A stretch of 64,000 nt of DNA from Pseudomonas sp. MWU13-2105 (GTDB lineage: Bacteria; Pseudomonadota; Gammaproteobacteria; Pseudomonadales; Pseudomonadaceae): assembly GCF_023242315.1 (NCBI RefSeq), contig NZ_JALLIY010000020.1, positions 97,660 to 161,659 of the forward strand, written 5' to 3'. Each line of letters begins with the position of its first letter. Position 1 is the first letter of the stretch. The position numbers and the translations under genes are program-made. This document shows positions 25,809-34,472 of the stretch, piece by piece. Below the pieces are notes generated by a model. That model had not been told where the DNA came from. It was given only the letters and a program-made list of their open reading frames with translations, and ran no database searches.

Positions 25809-26478
25809 GTCGTTGACTTTCCCTGTTCGACCGAAACTGGTCAAAATCACTATAGTCTGATTTTTATTTTTGGAAGCCGCGAGCCTTTAATTTTTTCGAC
25901 CATTTCCGAGAACCCTTCGTTGGAAAGCAGGCCACGCCAGTGCAGGTCTTGCGCTCCGACTTTTCAAAGCCCACAACAGTGGCTCAGAGGGGGGCGGGGT
26001 ATCGAGGCGAAATTTAGGTTAGAACCGGAACCGGCAGGCGTCGGGATACGCCTTGCGTAGTGATCGAAATCACTGCGTTCTAAAGTCCATACCGGGGGGG
26101 CGTAAGTAGGAGGGGTTCGAATCCCTCGGTCAGCGACAGGCCATCCAGGTCACGAGTATGGGGCAAAAATGGGGCAAATCATACGCCAAACCATGCCATC
26201 CAATGCCCATTATGCGTTTATGCAAGCCTCCACGGTAGGGCGTTGCAGTCAGCGATTACGGTGCTTTTCTGCCCTATCCCTCGCATACCCCAGCACAATC
26301 GGGGTGTGCTCAGTTGTGGGTGGTTACGATCGGCCGCTCTCGACGCTGTACAGGACAGCCACGGGGGGAAGGAGCTCGATCAGATTCAGCGCGGCGGTAG
26401 TTTCAACTAGCCCTGGCAAGATTTTTCGAATGAGCTATACCCAACATGCTGGCGACTATGGATGAACAGGTGGAGGGG
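25809..26478. other. Gap with tRNA-like remnant and tandem GGGGCAA motif
   Basis: No gene was found. Around 26110-26127 is a T-arm-like sequence (GAGGGGTTCGAATCCCTC). About 30 bases on, at 26158-26179, are two ATGGGGCAAA units separated by A/T. This matches the tRNA-end plus tandem-motif layout at the island end and at 22512. The tRNA identity could not be determined. Confidence 0.5.
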
Positions 26479-27195
26479 ATGGGGATGAGGCTTTTTTTTG
26501 TAATACCTGTAGTGTGCTTGGCCCTAGCGGGTTGCAAAACCTATGATGGATTGAAATCTAACGCTGAATCTACATCAATCCCGATCCTTGATGCTAAAGA
26601 TTACAAGGAGTATCGTCCGGTTGATCCTATCCCTGTGCCTTTCATGAATAAAATATTACCCGATGGGAGTGTTATATCCCGGGATTGGGGTGAGTTAACC
26701 AATGAAAATATAAGTGCAATTCTACCAAACCAATACTCAAGTATGACTATAGCAAAGGTAGATGCTTCAGGGCGACTGTCATATTTAGTTGCTAACACTA
26801 CGGCTGATACAGGTCGATATCGAGTGTATCTGGATTATTTTAAGTATAAGGTAGAGCGGATTGTTAATGAGAAAACTAAAGTTATCCAAAGCTCTGGACG
26901 AGTAGGAGTGGGGATGCGATTAACTGCGGAAATTATTACTACTAAGACAAATGTGGATCTGAACAGTTTGCTGGCGCTTGGCGTGGCGGCGAAACAGGGG
27001 AATGTTACTGGATCTATCACTGTAGATATTATAGGGATCGACCCTAAGGAAATATCAAATATTTTTTCCGGTAGTTCGACCATAGATGAGACTAGTATTC
27101 AAAAGTCTCTTGAAGCTTTAGCTGTTATAAGATCGCGTTTGTCAGATGTAAATACTCGCTTAACTCCTCAAATTGTTTCGGTCAAAGATGATTGA
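26479..27195 (+). CDS. Hypothetical lipoprotein
   Basis: The product has a lipoprotein signal (MRLFFVIPVVCLALAGC) with the lipobox LAGC. The mature part of about 215 residues has several beta-rich segments (TIAKVDASGRLSYLVANTTA) and a helical C terminus. The start is MGM at 26479 or the ATG at 26485, with GGAGGGGATG just before. It is AT-rich like other cargo. The family is not recognised. Confidence 0.78.
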   Translation: MGMRLFFVIPVVCLALAGCKTYDGLKSNAESTSIPILDAKDYKEYRPVDPIPVPFMNKILPDGSVISRDWGELTNENISAILPNQYSSMTIAKVDASGRLSYLVANTTADTGRYRVYLDYFKYKVERIVNEKTKVIQSSGRVGVGMRLTAEIITTKTNVDLNSLLALGVAAKQGNVTGSITVDIIGIDPKEISNIFSGSSTIDETSIQKSLEALAVIRSRLSDVNTRLTPQIVSVKDD

Positions 27196-27636
27196 TTTGG
27201 TTTGTATGTTGGGCTAGGTGGCGCGTCGTGTGCTTGTTGATATGGACGAGTCGTTTCAATGCGGTAAAATTGATAATCTTGAAGCTATTTTGCTTGTAGG
27301 AGGTTCTCAAGTTCGTGACGCAGCCACCCACAATCTTCTTGCATTTTATTTTTGTGGTTGGCTATACGGGGGGAGTTTAACACTGGCCGTCTCGCCTTTG
27401 AAGTGTCGGGAAAATAACCAGTTTTACTATGACGAAGGAACGGCACGTCCGGCGGTGGTATTGAATAAATATCAATGATGGTTTTTGGCCGGCAGTCGAC
27501 TGATGCGTTGAACGTTCTCTATTATACTTTGTTTGCTTGCTGCCACAGTTAACCCCGTGTCCGAAGCTGCCCTTGGTGATGGACAACAATTGCGAGTGCA
27601 TTCGGCTAACACTCACCACATTCGGGGTGTGCCTAG

Positions 27637-27770
27637 TTAGCTATCCGTGAGCCTTAGCTTCGCTAAGCCCTGTTTGATATAGCCTACGTTTTCAACGGCG
27701 GTGGACAGCGCGCTGCAAAAAACGTTTGCTCCTACCTCAGTCGAACCTTGCTTGCTTTCGGTGGTGCACT
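27637..27770 (-). pseudogene. Small helical protein family, decayed copy 4 (C-terminal half)
   Basis: Minus-strand codons give KQGSTEVGANVFCSALSTAV, then ENVGYIKQGLAKLRLTDS and a stop, aligning with the C-terminal half of the 24875 protein (VGDNVRGAL, AGHIKQGLARL). The N-terminal half is lost. Confidence 0.65.
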
Positions 27771-27822
27771 CCCAGTCCACAAGGAATACACTTGCGATCC
27801 TTACTGTTTAGGGAGTGCTACG

Positions 27823-28644
27823 TTGAACCTGTTCGACTTGTTGAAGCTGTGGGAGCCGACGTTTACACCGGAAAAGGCTAAGGTCCACTTGGCCAGGTAC
27901 AACGGCGAGGACCACCCGCTTGATGTGTTCATTCAAGGTGGCTTCGATAAGTGGCAGAGTCGGCAAAGCAACCGCAATTTTAAACTTCCTTTCGTGGTTT
28001 CGCTTATTCAGGCCGGCAGTCCAACCCGTTGGTTGTTTGCTGGGTTGTTTCGGACGATTGATTGCGTGGAAATAGGTGGTCTCAAGCCTGATTACGTCTA
28101 CGACCTGGAACGTGTACCGGCGGCTGAAGAATGGGTGGGTCGACTGTACCTGAGCAGCAGCTACACCAGGCGCAACTCCTACCCGTACGGTGAGACCTTA
28201 GTGGGTGACCTAGTGGTTTCTGAACTGCTGGCCGAACGCCTGAGCATTGGCCATTTCCCCGGATTCAAGAAGGTCAATCTGACCAAAAAACAGCTCGATG
28301 TAGTGGTGCTGCAAAATGTTGACTCTTGGCGCTCGGCTCTGTCGAGCGTCAAGGGCATTTACCTCATCACTGATATCCAGACCGGGAAGCTCTATGTGGG
28401 CAAAGCCGATGGCGAGACCGGCATTTGGGGGCGCTGGTGTACTTACTCGACCACCAGCCACGGCCACAACGTAGCACTCAAGCAAGAGTTTGGCATTGAT
28501 GCGCCACCGGAGCGCCAGAACGATTTGCGCTTCTCATTGCTAGAAATCGCAGACCTGCACACGATGAAGGCCGATATCGATGCCCGAGAGAATCACTGGA
28601 AGGAAATCTTGCTGACTAGATCTTACGGTTACAACCGCAATTAG
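27823..28644 (+). CDS. GIY-YIG domain protein
   Basis: The C-terminal third is a GIY-YIG nuclease-like domain: KGIYLITDIQTGKLYVGKA, the Arg in GIWGRWCTY, and a Glu in DARENHWKE. The 180 residues before it are unassigned and may recognise a target. Translation probably starts at the TTG at 27823, which has GGGAG seven bases upstream; an in-frame opening further upstream lacks one. The result is 273 residues. GIY-YIG proteins with long N-terminal parts occur in mobile elements and restriction systems. No methylase partner is nearby. Confidence 0.85.
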   Translation: MNLFDLLKLWEPTFTPEKAKVHLARYNGEDHPLDVFIQGGFDKWQSRQSNRNFKLPFVVSLIQAGSPTRWLFAGLFRTIDCVEIGGLKPDYVYDLERVPAAEEWVGRLYLSSSYTRRNSYPYGETLVGDLVVSELLAERLSIGHFPGFKKVNLTKKQLDVVVLQNVDSWRSALSSVKGIYLITDIQTGKLYVGKADGETGIWGRWCTYSTTSHGHNVALKQEFGIDAPPERQNDLRFSLLEIADLHTMKADIDARENHWKEILLTRSYGYNRN

Positions 28645-29048
28645 TCATCCAGCGGGCGCAATTGCGTCGACTTATGAACAAGCTCTAGATTTATTGTGGC
28701 TTTGGAGAAAGGAATGGTTGCTTAAAACTTGCTACATTTAGAAAACACAATGGGTTATGTGGCAGGTTTAATGGGGGTTACAGCGGTTAGTCTGTCCAGT
28801 CCATCATCGGGGCAACGCTGAAGCGGCGAGATGGCTCGGAGTGGGAAGGTGTAGCGTCGTTCAAAGGCATGGAAGGTCTATCGCTGTAGGCGCAGCCGGC
28901 GCGGATGAGGCAGGGCGCCAGCTTGAGTGTCGTATGGATCTAGAAATAATATTAGATTCTTGAGGTGTTGAACCATCGATCGAGCAAAAAAAGAACCAAC
29001 ATCTCCTGCATCGCTTGTCGATGCAGGAGATGGCTTGGAGTGGGCAAA
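28645..29048. other. Gap: dispersed repeat copy B and integrase terminator
   Basis: Holds the imperfect second copy (about 28818-28915) of the 25254 repeat. At 29000-29032 is a perfect 14-bp stem (CATCTCCTGCATCG with its complement) followed on the minus strand by TTCTTTTTTT, a strong terminator for the integrase. Confidence 0.7.
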
Positions 29049-30251
29049 TTACTCACCAGAAGGCTGAGTCACGAACACTGCCCAATCCGACATCATGGCC
29101 TGACGCTTCTCAAACAGATCTCCGCGAAAATAGGCTGCCTCGACCTTGTCTTGCCGAACATGTGCCAAAGCCAGTTCACAGACCTCTCTTGGATATTGAG
29201 TCGACTCCGCTGCCCAGTCGCGAAACGTGGAGCGAAAGCCGTGCATGGTTAAATCAGTGCGGCCCATGCGACGAAGCCCCATGAGCATCGACATGTTGGA
29301 CAGATGCTTGCCTTCCCGAGCCCCTGGAAATATGTGGGAATTACCACGAATCCGGATTAAGCCATTCAGCAGATCCAGGGCCGCTTGACTCAATGGCACG
29401 CGGTGCTCCTTCGCAGCCTTCATCCGATGAGGAGGTATTTTCCAGACTCGCTTCTCTAGATCGAATTCATCCCAGGTCGCACCAAGAACTTCGTTTGTTC
29501 TGCACGCGGTCAAGATGGTCATCTGCATGGCTTTGTAGCTGAGCTCGTCATGCTTACTTATTTCTTTCATGAACGCAGGCATCTCTACCCACGGTAGTGC
29601 CGGGTGATGGACCACGGTTTTAACCTTGGAGCGCGGAGGCAGCAGTTTGTCGAGATGCCCACGCCACCGGGCTGGATTTTCGCCTTCTCGCAGTCCCCGC
29701 ACCTTCGCGGCATCAAGCACCATTTCCATTCGGTTACGGACACGGGAAGCCGTTTCTGGCTTGACCTGCCATATCGGGGTGAGCACTTTGAGTACATGCT
29801 CAGTGGCCACCTCTTTGGCGCTTAAGTTTTCCAGCACGGGGAAGGCATAGGTCGTTAACGTATTTTCCCATTGTTGGGCGTGCTTCGCGTTTTTCCAGCC
29901 GGAGCGATGAGCTGCAATGTAGTCCAGGGCAACGGATTTGAAGGTGATAGCCTTGGCTTGTTCGGCGAGTGCCGCTTTGGCCACTGCCAAACGTGTGGCC
30001 TCGCGCTCAGCGAGAGGGTCGATCTTCTTTTGAAGGAGCTGTCGTTGAATCACCGCCTCAGAACGTGCGTCCTTCAGCTTCACGTCGGGGAATCCACCCA
30101 ATCCCATCTCCCGGCGTGTTCCGGCCAACTGATACCGTAAGACCCAAGACTTCTTCCCACTGGCCTTTACCACGAGTCGCAGCCCATCTCCGTCCTCGTA
30201 GGTGCCTGGCTCCGACAGGTTTTCGATCTGCTTTGTATTTAGTTTTCCCAT
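29049..30251 (-). CDS. P4-type tyrosine integrase
   Basis: The 400-residue site-specific recombinase has an N-terminal DUF4102 domain (DGDGLRLVVKASGKKSWVLR), a core-binding domain and a catalytic domain with R251 (LTACRTNEVLG), H337 and R340 (MHGFRSTFRDW), H364 (ALAHVRQDK) and Y374 (AAYFRGDLF). All catalytic residues are present, so it should be active. The gene starts 180 bases from attR and points into the island. It most likely inserted the element into tRNA-Ser(CGA). Having it at the tRNA-distal end is less usual than next to the tRNA. Confidence 0.96.
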   Translation of the reverse strand: MGKLNTKQIENLSEPGTYEDGDGLRLVVKASGKKSWVLRYQLAGTRREMGLGGFPDVKLKDARSEAVIQRQLLQKKIDPLAEREATRLAVAKAALAEQAKAITFKSVALDYIAAHRSGWKNAKHAQQWENTLTTYAFPVLENLSAKEVATEHVLKVLTPIWQVKPETASRVRNRMEMVLDAAKVRGLREGENPARWRGHLDKLLPPRSKVKTVVHHPALPWVEMPAFMKEISKHDELSYKAMQMTILTACRTNEVLGATWDEFDLEKRVWKIPPHRMKAAKEHRVPLSQAALDLLNGLIRIRGNSHIFPGAREGKHLSNMSMLMGLRRMGRTDLTMHGFRSTFRDWAAESTQYPREVCELALAHVRQDKVEAAYFRGDLFEKRQAMMSDWAVFVTQPSGE

Positions 30252-30288
30252 GTGTGTTCACTCACCAGAAAATGTTGAGCCCAAGAGC

Positions 30289-30311
30289 CTGTTCCCCCAT
30301 TTGTTCCCCCA
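30289..30311 (+). repeat. Right copy of island-end tandem motif
   Basis: Identical to 4345-4367: two GTTCCCCCA units separated by TTT, 121 bases from attR. Confidence 0.7.
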
Positions 30312-30431
30312 TTAGCTGTGGGATTCACCGGAAATTCTCTGGACGCTAATGGACGGATACTAGGCTGTAGACCTTGTATTATCTAGGGTGTATGTATTTT
30401 TACGGACGTTACGGGACAATAGAATGGCGGT

Positions 30432-30448
30432 CTATCTCTCCGCCATAC
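30432..30448 (+). repeat. attR of the tRNA-Ser island
   Basis: Exact copy of the 17 bases at 4279-4295, including the tRNA acceptor strand and CCA. Homology stops on both sides, so this is the displaced tRNA 3' end. Confidence 0.9.
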
Positions 30449-30452
30449 ATAG

Positions 30453-30487
30453 AAAAGCCCCGCAGATCAAGGTCTGTGGGGCTTTTT
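30453..30487 (+). terminator. Displaced native tRNA-Ser terminator
   Basis: AGCCCCGCAGA pairs with TCTGTGGGGCT (one G-U) and is followed by five Ts. It starts five bases past attR, where the terminator of the uninterrupted tRNA would be. Confidence 0.75.
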
Positions 30488-30737
30488 CGTTTCTGGGTTG
30501 TACGTAGTGGTTGTACGTAAAGTATTTCCCTTGTACTGCTCGTTTGCGGGTCTCTGTGGCTATCGTTGTCTCGATGGTGGTTCGCTCGCACCTTCATGCC
30601 AATACGATAGTTCTGGGTGCTGCACTGAGCTTGCAGGGCGCCAGGCTGTGCGATTCCCTCTGTTTGTCGTCACCTGTGTATGGTCGAGATGTTCTAGGCA
30701 ATCCCTATCGTGTTCTATCACATCGTAGGCTCTGTCT

Positions 30738-30796
30738 TCGTCTGCCCACTTCTCTAGCTCTTCAATGGCGGTTGCTAAGGCGAGCTGGTTGTCTTG
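30738..30796 (-). pseudogene. Small helical protein family, decayed copy 5 (N-terminal part)
   Basis: Minus-strand codons read QDNQLALATAIEELEKWAD, matching the core of copy 1 (LNENQLALGAAIEELSNWVE). There is no start codon or ribosome site, and the C-terminal helix is not recognisable. It lies outside the att-bounded island. Confidence 0.6.
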
Positions 30797-31719
30797 CGGT
30801 GCGCATGGTGCGTCGGGTAGCGCGTTGCCTGTCGTAGGATTTTGTCTCCGGTGAGTATTAACGTCAGTGCCCGCAAAAATCCGCCCGCGTCAGTTTGAGT
30901 GGCAAAAAACAATGACGGGCGGTGCAATCTCGGCCTGCTGCGGCCTACGTACCTTTTCAAGCTTTCATGCACAAATTGCGCACAGACTTATCCACAGGTA
31001 GTGCGTTGCAATCACCCTCGAAAACGCATTATCTTGTGGTTGCCTCCCTAAAAAACCCTACATGTAGGGTTTACGCATCCGAATTGCCCATCCTTTCTAA
31101 GAATGGCTCTTTTCTCGGAGAGGCGAGTTGCGCCTGAAAGGGGGCTATAAAATCCCTAATAAGGGCCTCCTGAGGGCCTCAGGAAGCGCAATTGCGTTAT
31201 AGGATGGGACTTATGATGGTATAGCGAAGAAATACGCCCACAGGCGCTTACAGGGGCTTGCAGAGCCATCGGTATGACAGTATAGTGGGCGCAGAAATGC
31301 AGAAACCGCCAATGAAGGCGGTCTCGGCTGAAGATGTCTACGAGTAGTCACGTTTCTGTCGCCAAACGTGGCGTGGCTACCCGTAATCTCCGACGCATGC
31401 CTTTCAGCACTGTCGAGAGAAGGACGCCATTAAAGCCAATTGACGACTGCTCAGTCAACTGTCAATTGATCGGTGGTCGTTTCTCGACACGTGCGACTCA
31501 AATCAACGTAATCGAGGACTGACCATTTTGGACATGTCAATTAGCTTTACCCGCACCACCGTCGGCAGCAAAACCGTGCCGGTTCGTCAATATCGTCGGT
31601 TCCGCTTCGGCGAATGGGAGGATGTGTGTCACCACCACCGTAGCCCTCCTCGGTAACGGTTAGCGACAAGCCACCAAGCTCTCGATGATTTGGTGGCCTC
31701 TGTTGCCCGGAATAAGAGT
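30797..31719. other. Non-coding region with origin-like elements
   Basis: No supported gene. It contains a consensus DnaA box TTATCCACA (30988-30996), a perfect 20-bp palindrome (AAACCCTACATGTAGGGTTT, 31053-31072), a near-palindrome CCTGAGGGCCTCAGG near 31170, and an ACCGCC/GGCGGT hairpin near 31310. These could be relics of a plasmid or phage origin. Confidence 0.4.
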
Positions 31720-31992
31720 TCAGCTCAACACTGGCGGCTCACCACGATATTCCAGCATCGGATTTTCGGCACTACTCGGTAACTGCTCCGCACGGGCCTG
31801 GGCCTTCCATGCAAAGCCAATCAGCTCTTTGATCCGGTCGGTGAATGGTTTGGCATCCTTATCCAGCTTGCCAACGGCAACACCAAAATCACCCTTCAGA
31901 CCATAGAAATGGCTCAAATCAAAAACCTTCTTGTGCAGTTCCTTCTGCAATTCTTCTAGACGCCTCAAGAGGTGTCGTTTATGGCGCTTCAT
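31720..31992 (-). CDS. Small hypothetical protein
   Basis: A 90-residue basic, helical protein (MKRHKRHLLRRLEELQKELH, then GVAVGKLDKDAKPFTDRIKE) with no recognised domain. Its start overlaps the end of the upstream small gene by 14 bases, suggesting translational coupling. No good ribosome site is seen. Confidence 0.45.
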   Translation of the reverse strand: MKRHKRHLLRRLEELQKELHKKVFDLSHFYGLKGDFGVAVGKLDKDAKPFTDRIKELIGFAWKAQARAEQLPSSAENPMLEYRGEPPVLS

Positions 31993-32164
31993 CAAGCGCG
32001 GAATCTTTTGTCAGCAAACCACGCAACTCATTGATGATGGTTTGGATTCTGCTAAGGTCGCCTTCTGTGAATTCGTAAGCGAACCCGTTGGTAGGCGTGA
32101 CACCGAAACTCTTCTTCAGAGCCTTCAGTTTCTTCGCGTAGGATTGCCCGACAAGGTCGCCCAA
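31979..32164 (-). CDS. Small hypothetical protein
   Basis: A 61-residue frame that could start at a TTG at 32164 with AGGA four bases before it. Sequence: SYAKKLKALKKSFGVTPTNG, then FTEGDLSRIQTIINELRGLL. Basic and helical, of no known family. It overlaps the next small gene. The codons just before the start happen to read VEETISG, a stretch also found in the serine recombinase at 34473, perhaps by chance. Confidence 0.4.
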   Translation of the reverse strand: MGDLVGQSYAKKLKALKKSFGVTPTNGFAYEFTEGDLSRIQTIINELRGLLTKDSALDEAP

Positions 32165-32338
32165 ACTGTCCTGAAATGGTTTCTTCGACTAGGCTAGGTC
32201 GTCATACGCTCGATCGATACGGTAGGGGGGGGCAGATCAAATGTCCTGACGTACAATGAAAGTGATAGGCCTAGAAACTTCAATCAAGTAGGTGCACTAC
32301 AGGGTTTTTCCACGAATCTATCAGTAAGGATTAAGTGT

Positions 32339-32881
32339 ATGGCCGTCAGCGTTTTTATCGACAATAATGCTTGGGATTACCTGTTTTCTCGGAAAGTGGA
32401 CCTGGCGGTCGATATTTCTGTGGACGATTTTGTCTTCTCTATTACTCGCGAAGCCGAGTTTGAGATACGGACATTGCCCGAGGAATTGAAGGTCTATGTG
32501 ACGAAATGGATTACCTGCGGAGCAGTGACTACCGACACTTACTTTGGTTTTGCTGAAGCAAACTCGGATGGTGAATCGCGGGTAGGAGGATTTGATTGCG
32601 GAAGGTTTATCGATCTGGCGGAAAGCGAGATATTGAGTTCGGAAAATGGGGTCATCAAAGATAAGCTACGGCCTACGGGGCTATACAAAAACGAGGCTGA
32701 TGTATCACTCGCCGCGAGGTCAGTCCATTCAGTAATTCTGACCTCGGATACGAAAAAAGTGCTGGGTAGGGTGGTCAGTAAATACGGCGGTATTGTCGTC
32801 AATCTTGCGCTTTGGCCGGAAGATATTTCATTCGACTCGTACATGAAGACACAATGCGCTTCCTTTGTGATTGGCCAGTAA
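32339..32881 (+). CDS. PIN-like domain protein
   Basis: The 180-residue protein begins MAVSVFIDNNAWDYLFSRKV, like the first acidic strand of PIN domains (D in FIDNNAWD). Later strand-helix patterns include NEADVSLAARSVHSVILTSD, with the acidic residues expected in the active site. AAGGA lies eight bases before the ATG. No antitoxin-like gene is directly adjacent on the same strand. RNase activity is inferred only from the pattern. Confidence 0.7.
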   Translation: MAVSVFIDNNAWDYLFSRKVDLAVDISVDDFVFSITREAEFEIRTLPEELKVYVTKWITCGAVTTDTYFGFAEANSDGESRVGGFDCGRFIDLAESEILSSENGVIKDKLRPTGLYKNEADVSLAARSVHSVILTSDTKKVLGRVVSKYGGIVVNLALWPEDISFDSYMKTQCASFVIGQ

Positions 32882-32984
32882 TAAAAATCATATTCGGCCC
32901 CACATAGGTATCCGTATATGTAATCACAAGAAATTGCGGTAGATCAAGTTTTGCGTATTTTCTGCATTGTGTGTAGGTGTTGTA

Positions 32985-33185
32985 CTAAAGTTTCGCAGCC
33001 AGAAAACTCTGGAATGCAAAAAAATATGCGCGGCGATTTTTTGATTTGACCATACCGATAAGGCGGATCAATTTAGCCCCTTTAGCCCGTTCTGAAGATA
33101 CGTAGTCGGAGGGGGGCTTCTCCAAAGTGATTTCTGTGATGGCTTCGGTTATAACGTACAGCGATGCCGCATAGGGCATATGCAC
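32985..33185 (-). CDS. Small hypothetical protein downstream of the RelA/SpoT-domain gene
   Basis: A 66-residue basic protein (SDYVSSERAKGAKLIRLIGM, then KSKNRRAYFFAFQSF) of no known family. It lies 46 bases downstream of the RelA/SpoT-domain gene on the same strand, so it is a possible partner. Coding status is moderately supported; the ribosome site is poor. Confidence 0.45.
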   Translation of the reverse strand: MHMPYAASLYVITEAITEITLEKPPSDYVSSERAKGAKLIRLIGMVKSKNRRAYFFAFQSFLAAKL

Positions 33186-33231
33186 TCCATAAAATTAACA
33201 GAGGTGTAGATTTATAGCTTTTGGTGGATGA

Positions 33232-34254
33232 TTATATACCTGCCAAAATATTCATTCCCTCGGTCAACAGCCGGATGAAGTCCTTAGCGTCGGAGAAGTA
33301 ATTCTTGAATGCCATTCGAATTTCTTCGTTCGTATCAGCTTTTACGAGAACTACGTCAAGAGAAGGATAATCCCTCTCCAATCTAAAAAGTTCTCTCAAA
33401 GCATCAGGTGCCTCTTTGAAGCTTCTCACTTCAAGACTGCCATCCTCTTTGAATATTAGAATGGAGTTTCTATTTTCTGTGGCTACTGTCTCGGCTGAGT
33501 CAAGTCCTTTCAGCGTCCTCATAAGATGAATTTCATCATTAACTTGCTCAAAGCGTTGTAATATCTCTCCATCATCAAGCTCGGGAAATGGTCCTTTTCT
33601 TCCTTCGTGTGCACGGCTAAGAATTTCACTCGCAAGCGCCATGCAGTACTCGTATCTCTTATCGCCTTGCTGGAATTTTGGCTGGCTTTCAGTAATAAAA
33701 CCAATCACCTCAACTGCCGTTGCCCATGCGTGCTGGACGAGAGTTCTGTATTGGATCTCTAGAAGCAGTCCTCGGTATTGATCTCCGTTCTTGGATCGCA
33801 CGTCATACGAGTAAATATCATGAATACCTCTGTAACCGGTCGGTTTAGGGTTCTTTATATAGTCGTACTTGTCAACTTCATTCTTGCGTTTGTGTTTAAA
33901 ACGCGCCTTATGAAAATCATCCCTAAACTCATAAAGATCTTTGATGGATCGAAAAATCAGACGACAACCCGCAACGTCGTCCATGCGGGACAATTCCATT
34001 TTGGGCAACCGCATAAGCTTGTTGAAAATTGTGTTTTTACGCTTGTGGCGTTGAGCGACTACAATCTGCTTGCCTCGCGTACGGGTCCTGAGGCTCGCTT
34101 GAAAGGTGTTCAGTACGATCCGATGAGCAGCCCTCCACTCATCAATAACTCGCACATCCTCGGGAGTTGGACTATTGTCCCGTATCGCATACCCTGCAGC
34201 ATTGACACGCGATTTTGAGCCACCGGGAAAGAATGGAGCTGCTGCACTCATCAA
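33232..34254 (-). CDS. RelA/SpoT nucleotidyltransferase-domain protein (toxSAS-like candidate)
   Basis: The 340-residue protein has a central ppGpp-synthetase-type domain: basic loop RHKRKNTIFNKLMR, RMDDVAGCRLIF, the G-loop PTGYRGIHDIY and the catalytic LLEIQYRTLVQHAWA. It lacks an HD hydrolase or TGS/ACT regulatory domain. Such stand-alone synthetases are either housekeeping small alarmone synthetases or toxins (toxSAS) that make alarmones or modify tRNA in phage defence. The accessory-region location, AT-rich composition and C-terminal extension favour the second, as inference. The small gene downstream could be an antitoxin. Confidence 0.85.
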   Translation of the reverse strand: MMSAAAPFFPGGSKSRVNAAGYAIRDNSPTPEDVRVIDEWRAAHRIVLNTFQASLRTRTRGKQIVVAQRHKRKNTIFNKLMRLPKMELSRMDDVAGCRLIFRSIKDLYEFRDDFHKARFKHKRKNEVDKYDYIKNPKPTGYRGIHDIYSYDVRSKNGDQYRGLLLEIQYRTLVQHAWATAVEVIGFITESQPKFQQGDKRYEYCMALASEILSRAHEGRKGPFPELDDGEILQRFEQVNDEIHLMRTLKGLDSAETVATENRNSILIFKEDGSLEVRSFKEAPDALRELFRLERDYPSLDVVLVKADTNEEIRMAFKNYFSDAKDFIRLLTEGMNILAGI

Positions 34255-34472
34255 GCCTAATCCTTGTCGTTAAACGTCAGGTAATGGGGTTGAAAATGAG
34301 GGTATGAGAATTGCCAATAAAAAGCTACCAGCGGCTACTGGCAGTGCCCGGTGATCACCTGGGCCATTCGATGCTGAGCAATACGCTCAACTGAGATCGA
34401 TTGTTTTTCAAAGATAGGATCACGTTTAGCCAATATCAATTGCTGGTCCGTGTGATGCGTGTCAGGGCGGTA

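Noticed and set aside
27218..27478. 86-codon plus-strand frame between the lipoprotein and GIY-YIG genes
   Set aside because: No ribosome site, unusual composition and no recognised domain; more likely decayed sequence.
32165..32200. Serine-recombinase fragment before the 31979 gene
   Set aside because: Only seven codons (VEETISG) match the recombinase at 34473; too short to support a pseudogene.
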